The notes under the pieces were generated by a model. It had not been told where the DNA came from. It did not search any database and saw nothing but the letters and a program-made list of their open reading frames with translations. A stretch of 12,789 bases of DNA, taken from B4-G1 sp964393895. Lineage in GTDB: Bacteria; Chloroflexota; Anaerolineae; B4-G1. A program made the position numbers and the translations under genes. Where the stretch lies: the NCBI GenBank assembly GCA_964393895.1, contig CAYMWP010000131.1, forward strand, positions 1 through 12,789. Direction: 5' to 3'. This document shows positions 12,736-12,789 of this stretch, piece by piece (within the stretch, counting starts at the first letter, position 1; every line of letters starts with the position of its first letter).

Positions 12736-12789
12736 GGGGGTGGTTGGGGCCCGGTGGCTTCCCCGGTCTTCAAAACCGGTGGCGGGCCG
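12736..12789 (+). tRNA. selC: tRNA-Sec (anticodon UCA), 5' part, cut by window end
   Basis: The 5' acceptor strand GGGGGTGG (8 nt) is followed by TT, then a 6-bp D stem, GGGGCC with GGCTTC (two G-U pairs), closing a 4-nt loop CGGT, then one spacer base. The anticodon stem CCGGT/ACCGG closes the loop CTTCAAA with anticodon TCA at 12770-12772. The 8-nt acceptor strand and the 6-bp D stem with a CGGT loop match the layout of bacterial tRNA-Sec. A UCA anticodon decodes UGA as selenocysteine together with SelB and a SECIS hairpin. The window stops at the start of the long variable arm. The 3' half, including the acceptor complement, is not visible. It starts 31 nt after the cyclase stop. Confidence 0.9.

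Overview
The window is GC-rich, almost fully coding on its right side, and most likely comes from a chromosome of a Chloroflexota bacterium (Anaerolineae-like). That placement is an inference. It rests on a membrane-anchored baseplate J/gp47-type protein between alaS and ruvX, the style of the multi-domain signalling proteins, and many short palindromic intergenic repeats. No 16S or other decisive marker is present.

Layout. Positions 1-779 hold no convincing gene. They are a patchwork of short inverted repeats and two near-identical 92-95 bp elements. Positions 780-7875 are a five-gene leftward operon read from a near-consensus promoter at 7909-7937: alaS (alanyl-tRNA synthetase), a baseplate J/gp47-family membrane protein, ruvX (YqgF nuclease), mltG (peptidoglycan transglycosylase) and a substrate-binding lipoprotein. 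Positions 7876-8043 are a divergent promoter region with a (CG)n tract between the two -35 boxes. Positions 8044-12704 are a rightward signalling cluster: a single-domain response regulator, a REC-GAF-PAS histidine kinase and a GAF-PAS class III nucleotide cyclase. The window ends inside a tRNA gene that starts at 12736. Its UCA anticodon, 8-bp acceptor strand, 6-bp D stem and 4-nt D loop identify it as tRNA-Sec (selC), so the organism probably makes selenoproteins.

How the genes fit together. The leftward operon keeps the known alaS/ruvX/mltG neighbourhood of Gram-positive bacteria, with an envelope protein inserted and an orphan binding lipoprotein appended. The rightward cluster looks like a signalling cassette in which phosphorelay components are co-expressed with a nucleotide cyclase. 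The kinase and cyclase genes are only 4 nt apart.

Most notable points: the partial tRNA-Sec with a promoter overlapping the cyclase stop codon; a His in place of the catalytic transition-state Arg of the cyclase; a lipoprotein signal peptide built from three copies of a 21-bp repeat, with a hairpin over its start codon; a palindromic repeat that supplies the last codons of ruvX; and the absence of UGA among the eight stop codons.
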